DNA from: a virus
Virus record (IMG/VR): IMGVR_UViG_3300043429_000053
Span: 1-46,977 of that record
Reading direction: 5' to 3' (one strand)
DNA length: 46,977 nucleotides
Part shown: in pieces, positions 7,685 to 16,430 of the stretch
Numbering within the stretch: the stretch's first letter is position 1
Layout: every line of letters begins with the position of its first letter
Made by a program: the position numbers and the translations under genes
Notes under the pieces: generated by a model
The model's input: only the letters and a program-made list of their open reading frames with translations
Told to the model about the DNA's origin: nothing
The model's database searches: none

Positions 7685-10252
7685 TTAAAACTTTCCGATA
7701 ACTTCAGAGAACTGTACTCCAGAAGGAACAGCTACGAAGTTAAGCTGGATAAAGTTGATGCTTCTCGCAGGTTTGATATAGATATCTCCGACAAACTGGT
7801 TACTATCAATAATCTGCTGAGTATTGTTAGTATCGTCACAAACAACATGGAAATCAGTAATACCACGACGGCCCTGAATGGTGCGTAGATATGGGATTAC
7901 AAGATTACGGAACTGTGCTCTTGTAAACGCATCGTTGAATTCGAACAACTGATACTTAGCAGCAACTGAAATTGCTTTCTCAAGAACGATAAACAATCTA
8001 CGAACGTTAATACGATCAAAGGCAGATGGTTTAGCCTGTAGGGTCTTATCTCCGAAGAGGATAGTTCCCTGACCTGGGAAAGTAACAACTGGGTTAATAC
8101 CGTTGCTGTATAGAACATCTCTTTCAGCCTTGCGTGGATTCCATGCTAGCTTAACTAGGTTCTTGATCTGACCACGGTTGAAACCAGCTGGTGACCACCA
8201 AGCGTCATTAGTGTTATCTGTTCTTACGCAGATACCAGCGATGTCGCCGTTTAGTGGTACCCAACGATAAAGATCGTTATAACGATCGTACTGATACTTC
8301 CAACCTGAATCAAGAACAGCGTAAGAAGTGCTAGTGATAGCTCCTCTCCATGCTCTTAGGTCAGTTGTCTCGTTTCCAACGTTGTTTAGAACTAGAGACT
8401 TATCTGGTGAAATAAGAGCAACGCAATCTCTTCTTCTTTCGCAGATGTTTTCGATGATATAATTAGCTAGCTGGAAGTTCTGAACAGTTCTTCCGTTGAT
8501 TGCAGTAGAACCACCAACTGGCTTGCCCTGTAGAACTAGAGAAATGTCAATATCTTCTGGTGATGCGAACAAGTCGTATGCAGCGCCAAGAATACCTAGC
8601 GAAGCGTCGTTTTCGTTTCTACCATCAGCGCCTAGCTGCAACTGAATGCTTGCAGGAGCAGTAGAAGTTGCAGAAATAAGATTTAGTGAGTTGGCAGAAG
8701 GAGCAGTGCCACGATCATTAGCCCACCAAATATATTCAGAACTCTGATTAATAACGTCCTTATAATAGTTAAGGGAATTATCAGCATTCTTTGCGTCTGT
8801 TGCTCTTGAAACGCCCTTGTAAACTTCTAGGACAGTTCCTGGGGTTCCAGTAAATGCGCCACCATCGTCAACTACTACAACATGAAGCTCGTCGCTTGCA
8901 GCAGTATTACCGTTGAATAGGACATAGTTAGACTGACCTGGTGCAGTTTCTACAACATTAAAGAATTCCCAATAACGGTCAACTGTCTGAGTTGTATAGT
9001 TTTCACGAAGTCTATATGGGTCTTCGAATTGAACTGATAGAACACGATAGTTAGCTGTTAGAACTGAGTTGGAACCTGGAGTTGCAACAAGATCAATTTC
9101 AGTTCCAAAAGGATTATTAGAAAGCTTTAGGCCGCTAGAGTTAGCTTGAATAACATGATAACTTGTACCGTTAAGCAGACCGTTAACTTCTGATTCACCA
9201 GCACTGTTAGCATACACAACAATATCGCCATTAGTAAATGGATTACTTGGAACAGAAATAAAGTTAATGTTGCTATTTACTGCAGTGTTTCCTACGAAAG
9301 TGGTGACTGCAGTAGTATTAGCAGCGATAGTCGAAGATCTAACCTGTAGATACTGAACACCAAGAGTGCTATTACCAGCAAGAATCTGATCGCCAACAGC
9401 AATCTTTGAGATTACTGAGTTTGTAACAGCGTTAGTTGAACCTAATACCTTCATGGTAGCTACGTTAGAACCAACTCTGAATTCCATAACAGCGTTAGCA
9501 GTAATACCAGAACCAGCAGTGTTAGCGCCGAATAGAGGAATTGCAGAATTGAAGCTATCAGCGTTATCGCAAACTGCAACTCTTAGAGAGTTACCAATTG
9601 CACCTGGGAACTTAGCAACATAAACAACGTCTGTATCGAAAGTTCCATCTTTCTGAGCATAATGAGTTTCGTTCTTAACAATCTGATTAACAAGGTTAGC
9701 TGCCTTGGCTACAGTGTTTGAAGGATCAAATCCAACAGCAGTATATACTGTTTCAGGACGCCCGAAATAGAAATTTACGTTAGTGAATGAAGAAGCTGTG
9801 TTCTTGTTCATCACAATATGTGAAGAATTCTTTGAAACAACTATGAACGAAGCTACGTTACCAGTAAGAACGCTATTGTTTCCTACTTGAGTTACATACA
9901 TACCAACTGTAATGGCTGATGTATCGCCAACGTTTAGAATGCTATTTGCACCACCTGCAGCGTTTGCTGAAACAAATGGAGTTGCGCCTGAAGTGTCAGC
10001 AGCACGTGCTACATATAGGCGATTAGCGTAAGATAGGAAGTTGGCTGCTGAGAACCATGTCTCGGCGTTGAAGTTTGTTGGTTTACCAAATCTAGAAACG
10101 AGACTATTCTCAGTGTCTACTAGAATTCTCTCTCCTACTGGACCCCAACGGAATACGCCAGCGATAGCACCGTCGCTAGTAGCGACTGATGGAACCACTG
10201 TAGTTAGGTCGATTTCAGAGACATTTACACCTGGACTTAATTGGAAAGCCAT
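7685..10252 (-). CDS. gp18: Contractile tail sheath protein (T4 gp18 family), enlarged by inserted domains
   Basis: The 855-aa protein starts AFQLSPGVNVSEIDLTTVVP and contains GAIAGVFRWGPVGERILV, the characteristic sheath N-terminus. The C-terminal half holds the contractile core: RRDCVALISPDKS, WVPLNGDIAGICVRTDNTND, AWWSPAGFNRGQIKN and the ending NFIQLNFVAVPSGVQFSEV. T4 gp18 is 659 aa, so about 200 residues are extra and fall in the outer, poorly conserved middle. Residues of roughly 330-400 contain a module (NGTSYHVIQANSSGLKLSNN) also found three times in the large baseplate protein at the right end of the window. Six-fold rings of sheath subunits contract to drive the tube through the envelope. 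A near-match late promoter (AATAAATA, 10294-10301) lies in the 105-base gap upstream. Confidence 0.96.
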   Translation of the reverse strand: MAFQLSPGVNVSEIDLTTVVPSVATSDGAIAGVFRWGPVGERILVDTENSLVSRFGKPTNFNAETWFSAANFLSYANRLYVARAADTSGATPFVSANAAGGANSILNVGDTSAITVGMYVTQVGNNSVLTGNVASFIVVSKNSSHIVMNKNTASSFTNVNFYFGRPETVYTAVGFDPSNTVAKAANLVNQIVKNETHYAQKDGTFDTDVVYVAKFPGAIGNSLRVAVCDNADSFNSAIPLFGANTAGSGITANAVMEFRVGSNVATMKVLGSTNAVTNSVISKIAVGDQILAGNSTLGVQYLQVRSSTIAANTTAVTTFVGNTAVNSNINFISVPSNPFTNGDIVVYANSAGESEVNGLLNGTSYHVIQANSSGLKLSNNPFGTEIDLVATPGSNSVLTANYRVLSVQFEDPYRLRENYTTQTVDRYWEFFNVVETAPGQSNYVLFNGNTAASDELHVVVVDDGGAFTGTPGTVLEVYKGVSRATDAKNADNSLNYYKDVINQSSEYIWWANDRGTAPSANSLNLISATSTAPASIQLQLGADGRNENDASLGILGAAYDLFASPEDIDISLVLQGKPVGGSTAINGRTVQNFQLANYIIENICERRRDCVALISPDKSLVLNNVGNETTDLRAWRGAITSTSYAVLDSGWKYQYDRYNDLYRWVPLNGDIAGICVRTDNTNDAWWSPAGFNRGQIKNLVKLAWNPRKAERDVLYSNGINPVVTFPGQGTILFGDKTLQAKPSAFDRINVRRLFIVLEKAISVAAKYQLFEFNDAFTRAQFRNLVIPYLRTIQGRRGITDFHVVCDDTNNTQQIIDSNQFVGDIYIKPARSINFIQLNFVAVPSGVQFSEVIGKF

Positions 10253-10357
10253 TTTTTTCTCCCTTTTTTAGGATGTCAATTAAATGTTTTTTGTATTTAT
10301 TATTTTTTACTTTTAGACCGCTAGTTTCATCCTTACAAAGAGAGCGTTTATAGTTAT
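10253..10357 (-). other. Gap between terminase and sheath genes with AATAAATA promoter-like element
   Basis: This 105-base spacer is one of the longest in the window and is A/T-rich. It contains AATAAATA (minus strand, 10294-10301), one base from the T4 late octamer, 41 bases upstream of the sheath start. I see no hairpin and no small gene. A late promoter for genes 18-19 would match the high demand for sheath and tube. Confidence 0.4.
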
Positions 10358-11998
10358 TTAGAAGTCTCTTGGTGTATCCCACATCCAGCTGTCAGGGACA
10401 TATCGTTCGTATTCTTCTTCAATAAAGTCATCTCGACCTGAATCCACAAATCCAAATGGAGCCAGATCTTGTTCTATATCTTCTTCAGTTTTATCTCTCA
10501 GAGACATGAGGGTGTTAATATTAGTATAATCTTTAAAATACTGTTGGTCCGAAAGCCAAGCAAATAGAACCAAACACATAACCAAGTCGTCGTGTTTACC
10601 AGGTTCTGCCTCGAAAGATTTGCCTTTCTTAGAAAAAGTTCCCAGTTCGCTGATGGTATTAATATCTCTGACCACCATTTGGTTCTGTTCTACTAAAAGT
10701 TTTAGAATAGAACAACCTATGGATTTAACAATTTTAGTAGTTCTGATACCCTTATCTATTGATCCGCCACCAAACCCAGTCGTAATTCTTTTACCAGATC
10801 TTCCTGCATTTTCAGTGAACAGAACGTTCTCGTAACCAAAATCATAGTTCAAAGAAGTTGATACTTGTTCGCCAATATCGTTTACTTCGACGAGAACTGA
10901 AGCGTTATTATAGGCTTTGGCTGTTCTGTAAATAATGTCAGCATAATCCAGTGGAGTAATGGCATTGTTTCTGTAAACTGCAGCTTGTTGGTATGGCATA
11001 CGAGTGACATCCATAAGCTGAAAGGCAGAATAATCTAATCCCTTACCCCTAGAAACGTCGCATACCATCATATAAACATGATCTTTTTCTGGATGAGCGA
11101 ACTGAGTTAAACCGTCTTTTTGTAAGATTGGGTTACTAGAAACTAGCTCTTTAAGCTTCCAACCAGCAATCAGAGTTCCGGAAGAACCTAAGAATTCGCA
11201 GTTATATTCCTGATCAAACTTTTCGTGATCAAAGTTCATACCTGCTAAGGTTTCGGCTTTCCACTTTTCGTCTCTTCCTGGGACGCTAGTCCAGTGCACT
11301 AGGATAGGATGGTAACCATTTTGACCTTTTTGAGCGTTCGCCCAAGTAGCGTGAAAGTGGTTCAAACCATTAGGCGTAGAAACTAGGATAATCTTAGATT
11401 CAAGGCCAGAAGAAATAGTAGGATAAACTGAGGTGAAGAACTCGTCCCAGTTATCAATGAAGGCCGCTTCGTCGATGAATAGAAGGTTGATAGTATAACC
11501 ACGGATGGCAGAACCAGAAGTAGCAGCAGCCAAAACACGACTGTTGTTTTCTAGAACGAATGAACCTTTGTTCCACTCGACCACGCCCTGTTGTAGCCAT
11601 TTTGGTAAGTGTTGGTAAGCCAACTGAACTCGACCAAGAATTTCTCGAGCCGTATCGCCCTTATTGGCTAGAAGAGCAACGGTTTTATCAGGATGGAAAA
11701 TGATATACCAAAGAATGAAAGCGCAGGTTGTAGTTGACTTACCTGCCTGTCTTGCCGTTGTAACGATTGTATAACGATTATCCTTGAAGGATTTAACCAT
11801 ATCCTTCTGATACTCATACATGTTAAAGCTAGTAAGACCCTCATTAATAGAGATGATCTTCATATAGTTTTCAGTAAAATAAACGGGATCTTCTTGACAC
11901 TTGACGTACTCCTGAACGAGTTCAGGAGTCCATTCGATGTTTTGATTAGTCTTTTTTAGAAGAACATTACCCTTATAACCACCAACCAAATCATTCAT
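10358..11998 (-). CDS. gp17: Large terminase subunit, DNA-packaging motor (T4 gp17 family)
   Basis: The 546-aa protein has an N-terminal ATPase and C-terminal nuclease. Walker A is TARQAGKST (residues 81-89), Walker B with catalytic Glu is LLFIDEAA (172-179), and the coupling motif is STPNG (207-211). The RNase H-like nuclease acids are visible as Asp314 in CDVSRGKGLDYSA, Glu371/Asp374 in VEVNDIG, and Asp470/471 in GKHDDLV. The protein cuts concatemeric DNA and pumps it into the prohead through the portal. It is a little shorter than T4 gp17 (610 aa), mainly at the N-terminus. The start overlaps the end of gene 16 by 8 bases. All catalytic residues are present and there is no inserted intron or intein. 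Confidence 0.98.
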   Translation of the reverse strand: MNDLVGGYKGNVLLKKTNQNIEWTPELVQEYVKCQEDPVYFTENYMKIISINEGLTSFNMYEYQKDMVKSFKDNRYTIVTTARQAGKSTTTCAFILWYIIFHPDKTVALLANKGDTAREILGRVQLAYQHLPKWLQQGVVEWNKGSFVLENNSRVLAAATSGSAIRGYTINLLFIDEAAFIDNWDEFFTSVYPTISSGLESKIILVSTPNGLNHFHATWANAQKGQNGYHPILVHWTSVPGRDEKWKAETLAGMNFDHEKFDQEYNCEFLGSSGTLIAGWKLKELVSSNPILQKDGLTQFAHPEKDHVYMMVCDVSRGKGLDYSAFQLMDVTRMPYQQAAVYRNNAITPLDYADIIYRTAKAYNNASVLVEVNDIGEQVSTSLNYDFGYENVLFTENAGRSGKRITTGFGGGSIDKGIRTTKIVKSIGCSILKLLVEQNQMVVRDINTISELGTFSKKGKSFEAEPGKHDDLVMCLVLFAWLSDQQYFKDYTNINTLMSLRDKTEEDIEQDLAPFGFVDSGRDDFIEEEYERYVPDSWMWDTPRDF

Positions 11999-12407
11999 TA
12001 TTCTTCATATCCTTAAGAACTTTTTGAAGTTCTGCAGTAGAACCAACGAACAAATTGTTATTGATAGTTTGGGCTTTATCGTTGATTGGGGAATCTTTAG
12101 CGTCAATCTCACGGATCTTAGTTTGGAGTTCTAAGAGATCTTTGTTGGTATTTACTATGGTGTCCATGAGTTTAGCCAACACTTCAAACGCACGTGGGTG
12201 TTGAGACTGAGTAGCTATTTCTGTTAGCGTATCCATTGCTTCTTTACCAGTTTGAATAACTTCGTAAAGATTTGCTCTAGCCGCCTCGAAATCATTCTTT
12301 GCTGAATCATCATGAGCTTGAGCTAACATTTTTTCTATTTGTAATTCATGTTGTAAAGGAGCAATGCCAAGAGCCTTGCCAATAGGATCATCATCTTTTT
12401 CTGTCAT
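11991..12407 (-). CDS. gp16: Small terminase subunit (T4 gp16 family)
   Basis: The 138-aa helical protein has the T4-like small-terminase pattern: an N-terminal segment with DPIGKALGI, a central coiled coil rich in Glu, Lys and Leu (ANLYEVIQTGKEAMDTLTEI, ALAKLMDTIVNTNKDLL-type heptads), and a C-terminal tail KAQTINNNLFVGSTAELQK that is conserved in this family. The ring-shaped oligomer recognises viral DNA and regulates the gp17 motor. Its ATG overlaps the gene 15 stop (ATGA), and its end overlaps the gene 17 start, so the three are translationally linked. T4 gp16 is 164 aa. Confidence 0.92.
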   Translation of the reverse strand: MTEKDDDPIGKALGIAPLQHELQIEKMLAQAHDDSAKNDFEAARANLYEVIQTGKEAMDTLTEIATQSQHPRAFEVLAKLMDTIVNTNKDLLELQTKIREIDAKDSPINDKAQTINNNLFVGSTAELQKVLKDMKNNE

Positions 12408-13261
12408 TCTATCTCATCTGCGTCATAAATTTGAGTTATAAATCCGAAATCGTCATCAACTTCAATTTGAGCGTAAGGAAGAGTTCCTGTATTAGCATTA
12501 GGCCCACCATAATAATTTATAGGATTATTGTTTGCATCTAAGCCAGGTTGAACTGTAATTCTTTCTTCGATAGGCGAAATACCTCTGCCTTGAGCAGCAG
12601 TGTTTGTTGATGGTATATAAAAATTACCTTTAACAAACTTAATAATGTTAGAAGATTTTACTGGCCCGTAGAGATAACCCTTTAATACAAAATCAAGCTG
12701 CCAAATGATAGCTCTTCTTTCGGTATACTGACCATCATAATTATCAGTGTAACCTATGTTATTTAGGATGATAGGAATATCCATAGTAACGTTTACTTCA
12801 GGAATAAGGTTACAAGTCGTAGTCCAATCAGGAGTAAAATAAGGTAAAATCTGTTCAATAATCTTAGTTCCATCTTCAGCATTTTTAGCATACACATAAA
12901 CTTTAAATTCTATGTTATAAGGAACAGGATTATACTGATACTTGAACTTATTAGCTGTAGTAGCATCACGCACAGAAGCTTTTCCGATTGTGTTTAATTT
13001 TCTAGAACCGTCATAAACCATTTTACCCATCTCAAAAGAAATCATAGGTAAAGGAGCTACGGCGCTCTGAGAGTCCAACGCTGGATCTTGTTTAATACGT
13101 GCCAACATTTTATCTTTTGGGGCATAAGTAATTGGAACTTGCATAAGAGATGTTACTTCGCCAGCTTTATTTGTTCTTGTAATGCGAATTTGATTGAGCA
13201 AAGTTCCCATTAAAATAACGTATTTACGAATAAGGCCGAAGTAAAAAGGTGATCCAAACAT
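12404..13261 (-). CDS. gp15: Tail sheath stabiliser / tail terminator (T4 gp15 family)
   Basis: The 285-aa protein starts MFGSPFYFGLIRKYVILMGT, closely parallel to the MFG.FY...IRRY..LMG start of T4-like gp15. Later segments QVPITYAPKDKMLARIKQDP, LPMISFEMGKMVYDGSRKLN and RRAIIWQLDFVLKGYLYGP are family hallmarks. gp15 forms a hexameric ring that caps the tail tube and sheath and connects them to the neck. T4 gp15 is 272 aa, so length is normal. The start comes directly after the gene 14 stop, and the stop overlaps the gene 16 start (ATGA). Confidence 0.96.
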   Translation of the reverse strand: MFGSPFYFGLIRKYVILMGTLLNQIRITRTNKAGEVTSLMQVPITYAPKDKMLARIKQDPALDSQSAVAPLPMISFEMGKMVYDGSRKLNTIGKASVRDATTANKFKYQYNPVPYNIEFKVYVYAKNAEDGTKIIEQILPYFTPDWTTTCNLIPEVNVTMDIPIILNNIGYTDNYDGQYTERRAIIWQLDFVLKGYLYGPVKSSNIIKFVKGNFYIPSTNTAAQGRGISPIEERITVQPGLDANNNPINYYGGPNANTGTLPYAQIEVDDDFGFITQIYDADEIE

Positions 13262-13984
13262 TTATATTTTTCCTTCGCTGAATGGATCAATAGAACTAAA
13301 GTCTACGAACAAATCAGATTCTTGTTGTATCTCTTCGTTATCTGCAGCTGGTACCAAATCATCCATTGAAGAATTTTCTAGAACAATATAATCACCATCT
13401 TCGGTGACAATCTTTTCATCTAGTTGGTTTTTGATAGTCCAGTAAAGAACGTTAGTGTCAAACTTTTTCTGAATAGAATCAATTTCTGGTATACCTGTTG
13501 AGAAGGTTTCGCCAGAGTATTCAAATACTTCGCAGGTCATTTCCCATGTTTGTAAAGCGCCAAGCTGATAAAACATCTCATACTTGTTTACAAACTTAAT
13601 CTGAAACCCTCTTTTGTTTAAAGGAAAATAAATTATATCTCCTTCATTAGGTCTTATTTGGGTTGTAAATTCTCCAACTTCTTCGTTGAATCTTCTTCTA
13701 GATACAGAGAACACAACTTGATTGCGTATTTCAACACCAAACTTAGACAGAAATTCTTGATCTCCGCCAAAACCATCAATAGATTTGATATACATTTCTA
13801 TTGGATATGCAATCTCATAAGAAGATTGATCGTCAGCACCATAAACGTCGTCGTAATTGTTTAGTTTACGTGGCAAATAATAAACATCATGTCCATATAG
13901 GCGAATTGATTCAACGATAAGATCTTCAATCAACAGCTGTTCTTGTGAAGCCTGAAAATTATTAACAAAAAAATTAGTGGCCAC
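13262..13984 (-). CDS. gp14: Neck protein (T4 gp14 family), GTG start inside the homing endonuclease gene
   Basis: The 240-aa product MATNFFVNNFQASQEQLLIE contains ESIRLYGHDVYYLPRKL and YPIEMYIKSIDGFGGDQEFL, the typical gp14 sequence, and ends with a Ser/Asp-rich tail. gp14 forms the gateway of the neck that seals the head and joins the tail. The start is GTG at 13984 preceded by GGGAG seven bases away. Both lie inside the last codons of the endonuclease gene, which overlaps by 11 bases. T4 gp14 is 256 aa. The protein itself appears intact, so the intrusion has not damaged it. Confidence 0.95.
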   Translation of the reverse strand: MATNFFVNNFQASQEQLLIEDLIVESIRLYGHDVYYLPRKLNNYDDVYGADDQSSYEIAYPIEMYIKSIDGFGGDQEFLSKFGVEIRNQVVFSVSRRRFNEEVGEFTTQIRPNEGDIIYFPLNKRGFQIKFVNKYEMFYQLGALQTWEMTCEVFEYSGETFSTGIPEIDSIQKKFDTNVLYWTIKNQLDEKIVTEDGDYIVLENSSMDDLVPAADNEEIQQESDLFVDFSSIDPFSEGKI

Positions 13985-14558
13985 GTTTAATCTCCCAATA
14001 TTTTTTTCTGGCTTCTGACATTTTTTGTTTAGTTTCTTCTGATTTAGGAGATCTGTTTTTTCCTATCCTGTTTAACGACATTTTATTCTTTGAATCTTCA
14101 GAATGTTTTCTGCCCAACATAGGGTTACGTTCTCTATCGTAGGAACCGTTAGCTTTTCTGGTAGAAACCATTTTTTTAACGCTTTCTTCGGATAGACCTT
14201 TTTTATTTCTTTCTGATAAATCTAATCTAATTCTACCAACATGTTTGGACGCTATTTTTCTTTTGGTCTCTTCTGTATGTTCTTTTAAATAAAATTTATT
14301 ATCGCAATTGCGCCTATTATAAAACTGTTCATCAAGTGCTGCATTTACAGACTGTAAAATTTTTGCTTCCAAATTTCTTACATCATCAAAAGACCCTTCA
14401 GCAACAATCTGTCTACTAAAATCTTCTGGTCTTTTATTATACTCTTCTATCATATATTTACTAGAACAAATATATCCATCATCGATCGAACCCTTGTGGG
14501 ATCCAACGTATAACATATTAGTTTTCTTATCTGTCCAACAGTAAACGAAAGCTTTCAT
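13974..14558 (-). CDS. Free-standing GIY-YIG homing endonuclease with NUMOD3-type repeats
   Basis: The 194-aa protein begins MKAFVYCWTDKKTNMLYVGS, a GIY-YIG fold start (aromatic at Tyr6, YVG at 17-19). The catalytic Glu is probably Glu64 in RNLEAKIL, and YNRRN follows at 80-84. The C-terminal half is a series of NUMOD3-like DNA-binding segments: HTEETKRKIA, LSEESVKKM, NPMLGRKHSEDSKNKMS, and SEETKQKMSEARKKYW. This is the architecture of Seg-type phage endonucleases that cut sister genomes and spread into them. The gene is more A/T-rich than its neighbours (sampled 60-base lines 18/60 and 16/60 G+C, against 26/60 in genes 13 and 14). It has no clear ribosome site: TAGAAATAT separates the gene 13 stop from its ATG. 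It sits exactly between the two neck genes. Confidence 0.92.
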   Translation of the reverse strand: MKAFVYCWTDKKTNMLYVGSHKGSIDDGYICSSKYMIEEYNKRPEDFSRQIVAEGSFDDVRNLEAKILQSVNAALDEQFYNRRNCDNKFYLKEHTEETKRKIASKHVGRIRLDLSERNKKGLSEESVKKMVSTRKANGSYDRERNPMLGRKHSEDSKNKMSLNRIGKNRSPKSEETKQKMSEARKKYWEIKRGH

Positions 14559-14564
14559 ATATTT

Positions 14565-15305
14565 CTAACCAATCATATCCGTAGCTGGTAATGAGTAGCT
14601 GTAAATCATTTCTTTTTCTAACTGTTCTCTTTCGTTTGTAGCTTCATCATAAATTCTTTGACCGTTGAATTCTAGACCACCAGGAAGTTTCATACCCTGA
14701 AACTTTTTCAAATTCTGACCCCACTGCTGCTTTATCAAACAAGCAGCATAACGCTGTAACCAACGATCATTCCATGCATCAACATATACATCAGGATCTA
14801 CAACCTGGTACGCTTCAACAATCAAATAGTTTCCTACTGCAACTTGATCCCATGACATATCGATGTATAAACGGTTTATGTGTCGATTATATCTTAGCGG
14901 CTGTTGACCAACCAGCATCTGTTCGAGGAATTGAACATGATTCATGGCCATGTAATATGGAACCATTGACACTGATGTCAAAGTATAAAGGTCGTTTAGT
15001 GCAATCTGGTATCGAATATTAAAAAGATTGTTTAGACCAAGAGCAGAACCTAGCGGAAATATATTTACTGCGCCAATAATATTCTCAGGAAGAGTAATAT
15101 ACTTGTTAGCTATATCAGTTGCATCAATTTGTTTTTTATAATATGTCTTTTCGGAACCATCGAAATGATAATCCCAATACCAACGAAGAGCTTCGTCGAT
15201 ACGATCAGAAACTTGATCGTCGTCAACATTAATCTCAATGACTGGTTTACCCAATCTTCTCAAGCAATGTTCAGCGAATTCTGTTCTTGTTGTTGGGACT
15301 GCCAT
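14565..15305 (-). CDS. gp13: Neck protein (T4 gp13 family)
   Basis: The 246-aa protein begins AVPTTRTEFAEHCLRRLGKP and continues VIEINVDDDQVSDRIDEAL and RWYWDYHFDGSEKTYYK, then WDQVAVGNYLIVEAYQVVDP and WLQRYAACLIKQQWGQNLKKF. These are the signature segments of T4-like gp13. It forms the head-side ring of the neck and works with gp14, which in T4 is the next gene. Here the endonuclease gene intervenes. Length is shorter than T4 gp13 (309 aa) but typical of marine relatives as I recall. A TCTAAATA near-match to a late promoter (15327-15334) lies 22 bases upstream. Confidence 0.95.
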   Translation of the reverse strand: MAVPTTRTEFAEHCLRRLGKPVIEINVDDDQVSDRIDEALRWYWDYHFDGSEKTYYKKQIDATDIANKYITLPENIIGAVNIFPLGSALGLNNLFNIRYQIALNDLYTLTSVSMVPYYMAMNHVQFLEQMLVGQQPLRYNRHINRLYIDMSWDQVAVGNYLIVEAYQVVDPDVYVDAWNDRWLQRYAACLIKQQWGQNLKKFQGMKLPGGLEFNGQRIYDEATNEREQLEKEMIYSYSLPATDMIG

Positions 15306-15321
15306 TTTGCTCTCTTTTGTT

Positions 15322-15735
15322 TTAAGTATTTAGATTATTAGATTCGAACCATTCTAATTTATCGTTATCCCAACCGTAAAGTTTGCCATCGGTTGGATAA
15401 GGAACTGGTGGAATCCACTGTCCTGTAGTTTCGTTTAAAGTCCAAGTATCAGAAAATATAAAAATACTTTTGGTAAACTTTATCTTTTCTTCTTTTTCAA
15501 TTTCAGTTAACGGTCTAACATTATGAACATCTTGCCAAAACCCATTAACTTTTTCATAAGTTGTACCTACAAATGTTTCTAAAAAGTTAACAACAGGAGG
15601 AGCGATACGTATAAACTCTTCTAAACCATCTGGTGGATTGTCAGGGTCAAAATCTTTAATTAACTGAGATAAATTTTCTGCTGTGTATGGATGTTCAAAA
15701 GGGTTTCCCTCCACTACTCTTATAAAACAACGCAT
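15322..15735 (-). CDS. Small fibre-associated protein after the Gly-rich adhesin (possible assembly chaperone)
   Basis: The reading frame is open further upstream, but the upstream part lies inside the adhesin gene in another frame and codes Trp/Cys/Arg-rich nonsense. The real start is one of two adjacent ATGs (15738, 15735). AGGAG is three bases before the first and six before the second, so 15735 is preferred, giving 137 aa beginning MRCFIRVVEGNPFEHPYTAE. The C-terminus has WTLNETTGQWIPPVPYPTDG followed by YGWDNDKLEWFE. This W..N...G.W.PPVP.P.DG..Y.WD....W pattern is common in small proteins next to tail-fibre genes of T4-like phages. Its place directly after the tip gene recalls T4 gene 38, a fibre chaperone, but no homology to gp38 can be claimed. 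Confidence 0.75.
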   Translation of the reverse strand: MRCFIRVVEGNPFEHPYTAENLSQLIKDFDPDNPPDGLEEFIRIAPPVVNFLETFVGTTYEKVNGFWQDVHNVRPLTEIEKEEKIKFTKSIFIFSDTWTLNETTGQWIPPVPYPTDGKLYGWDNDKLEWFESNNLNT

Positions 15736-15746
15736 CATAATCTCCT

Positions 15747-16430
15747 TTATGAATAAGTAAAGTATATAGCTCCAGGAGCACCTAGCTGACCGTTTGCTCC
15801 AACGCCAGCATAACCAATACCTCTTGCACCAGCTGCTCCTACTGTATAGGTATAAGATGTTCCCCATTCAGGATAACCAGCTGTAGCAGCATACGTCCAA
15901 GTCTGAGTAGTTTTACCACCATTACCACCTGTACCACCTTGACCATACGCAGAATAACCGCTGGCTCCGCCTGCAGCGCCACCGCCAGTTGTTACAGTTC
16001 CTCCAGAACCACCACCAGCAGTTCCTACAGCACCAAAGTTACCGAATCCATCTTGGCCTCCACCACCACCGCCTCCGTTAGCAACAACGTTAGTTGTACT
16101 GAAAAAAGTAGTAGCTCCGCCAGCACCACCTGCTGTACCTCCTCCATAAAATAGCCAGCACTGTCCGCCGCCGCCACCTCCGCCGCCTCTACAATCAGCA
16201 GTCAAATACTGATAAGGAGGTGGAGCGTATGAGTATGTGCCAGGCACTGTTTGACTTGCAGTTCCAGAAGCTGGTTTGTTGTATGCTTGTGATAAAGATA
16301 TCTGCCCGCTTGGTATTCCCAATAAAGTTCTAACTTTAGAATCGTTTAAACTTACAACAGTGCCAGAAGCGCCTTTTGTAATGGTTCCAATGTCATTTAA
16401 TGATATCGTACCAGATGCTGGTGTTGGCAT
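15747..16430 (-). CDS. Glycine-rich tail-fibre tip / adhesin-like protein
   Basis: The 227-aa protein starts PTPASGTISLNDIGTITKG and has LLGIPSGQISLSQAYNKP, a phage-fibre attachment motif. From about residue 80 it contains five or more Gly-rich blocks (GGGGGGGG, GGGTAGGAGGA, GGGGGGG, GGGSGG, GGGAAGGASG, GQGGTGGNGG) separated by short variable loops, and closes with GAPGAIYFTYS. This resembles the polyglycine-II sandwich adhesins at fibre tips of S16-like T4 relatives, where the variable loops between Gly strands contact the receptor. The gene follows the S74-domain fibre in a TAATG overlap, so fibre and tip are probably made in step. Receptor binding is inferred from architecture and position. 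Confidence 0.8.
   Translation of the reverse strand: MPTPASGTISLNDIGTITKGASGTVVSLNDSKVRTLLGIPSGQISLSQAYNKPASGTASQTVPGTYSYAPPPYQYLTADCRGGGGGGGGQCWLFYGGGTAGGAGGATTFFSTTNVVANGGGGGGGQDGFGNFGAVGTAGGGSGGTVTTGGGAAGGASGYSAYGQGGTGGNGGKTTQTWTYAATAGYPEWGTSYTYTVGAAGARGIGYAGVGANGQLGAPGAIYFTYS

Noticed and set aside
13974-14558. Group I intron or intein splitting a neck gene
   Set aside because: Genes 13 and 14 are each complete with normal ends, so the endonuclease is free-standing.
15739-15867. Upstream extension of the small fibre-accessory gene
   Set aside because: It lies inside the Gly-rich tip gene in another frame and codes a Trp/Cys/Arg-rich sequence; a good AGGAG site precedes the ATG pair at 15735-15738.
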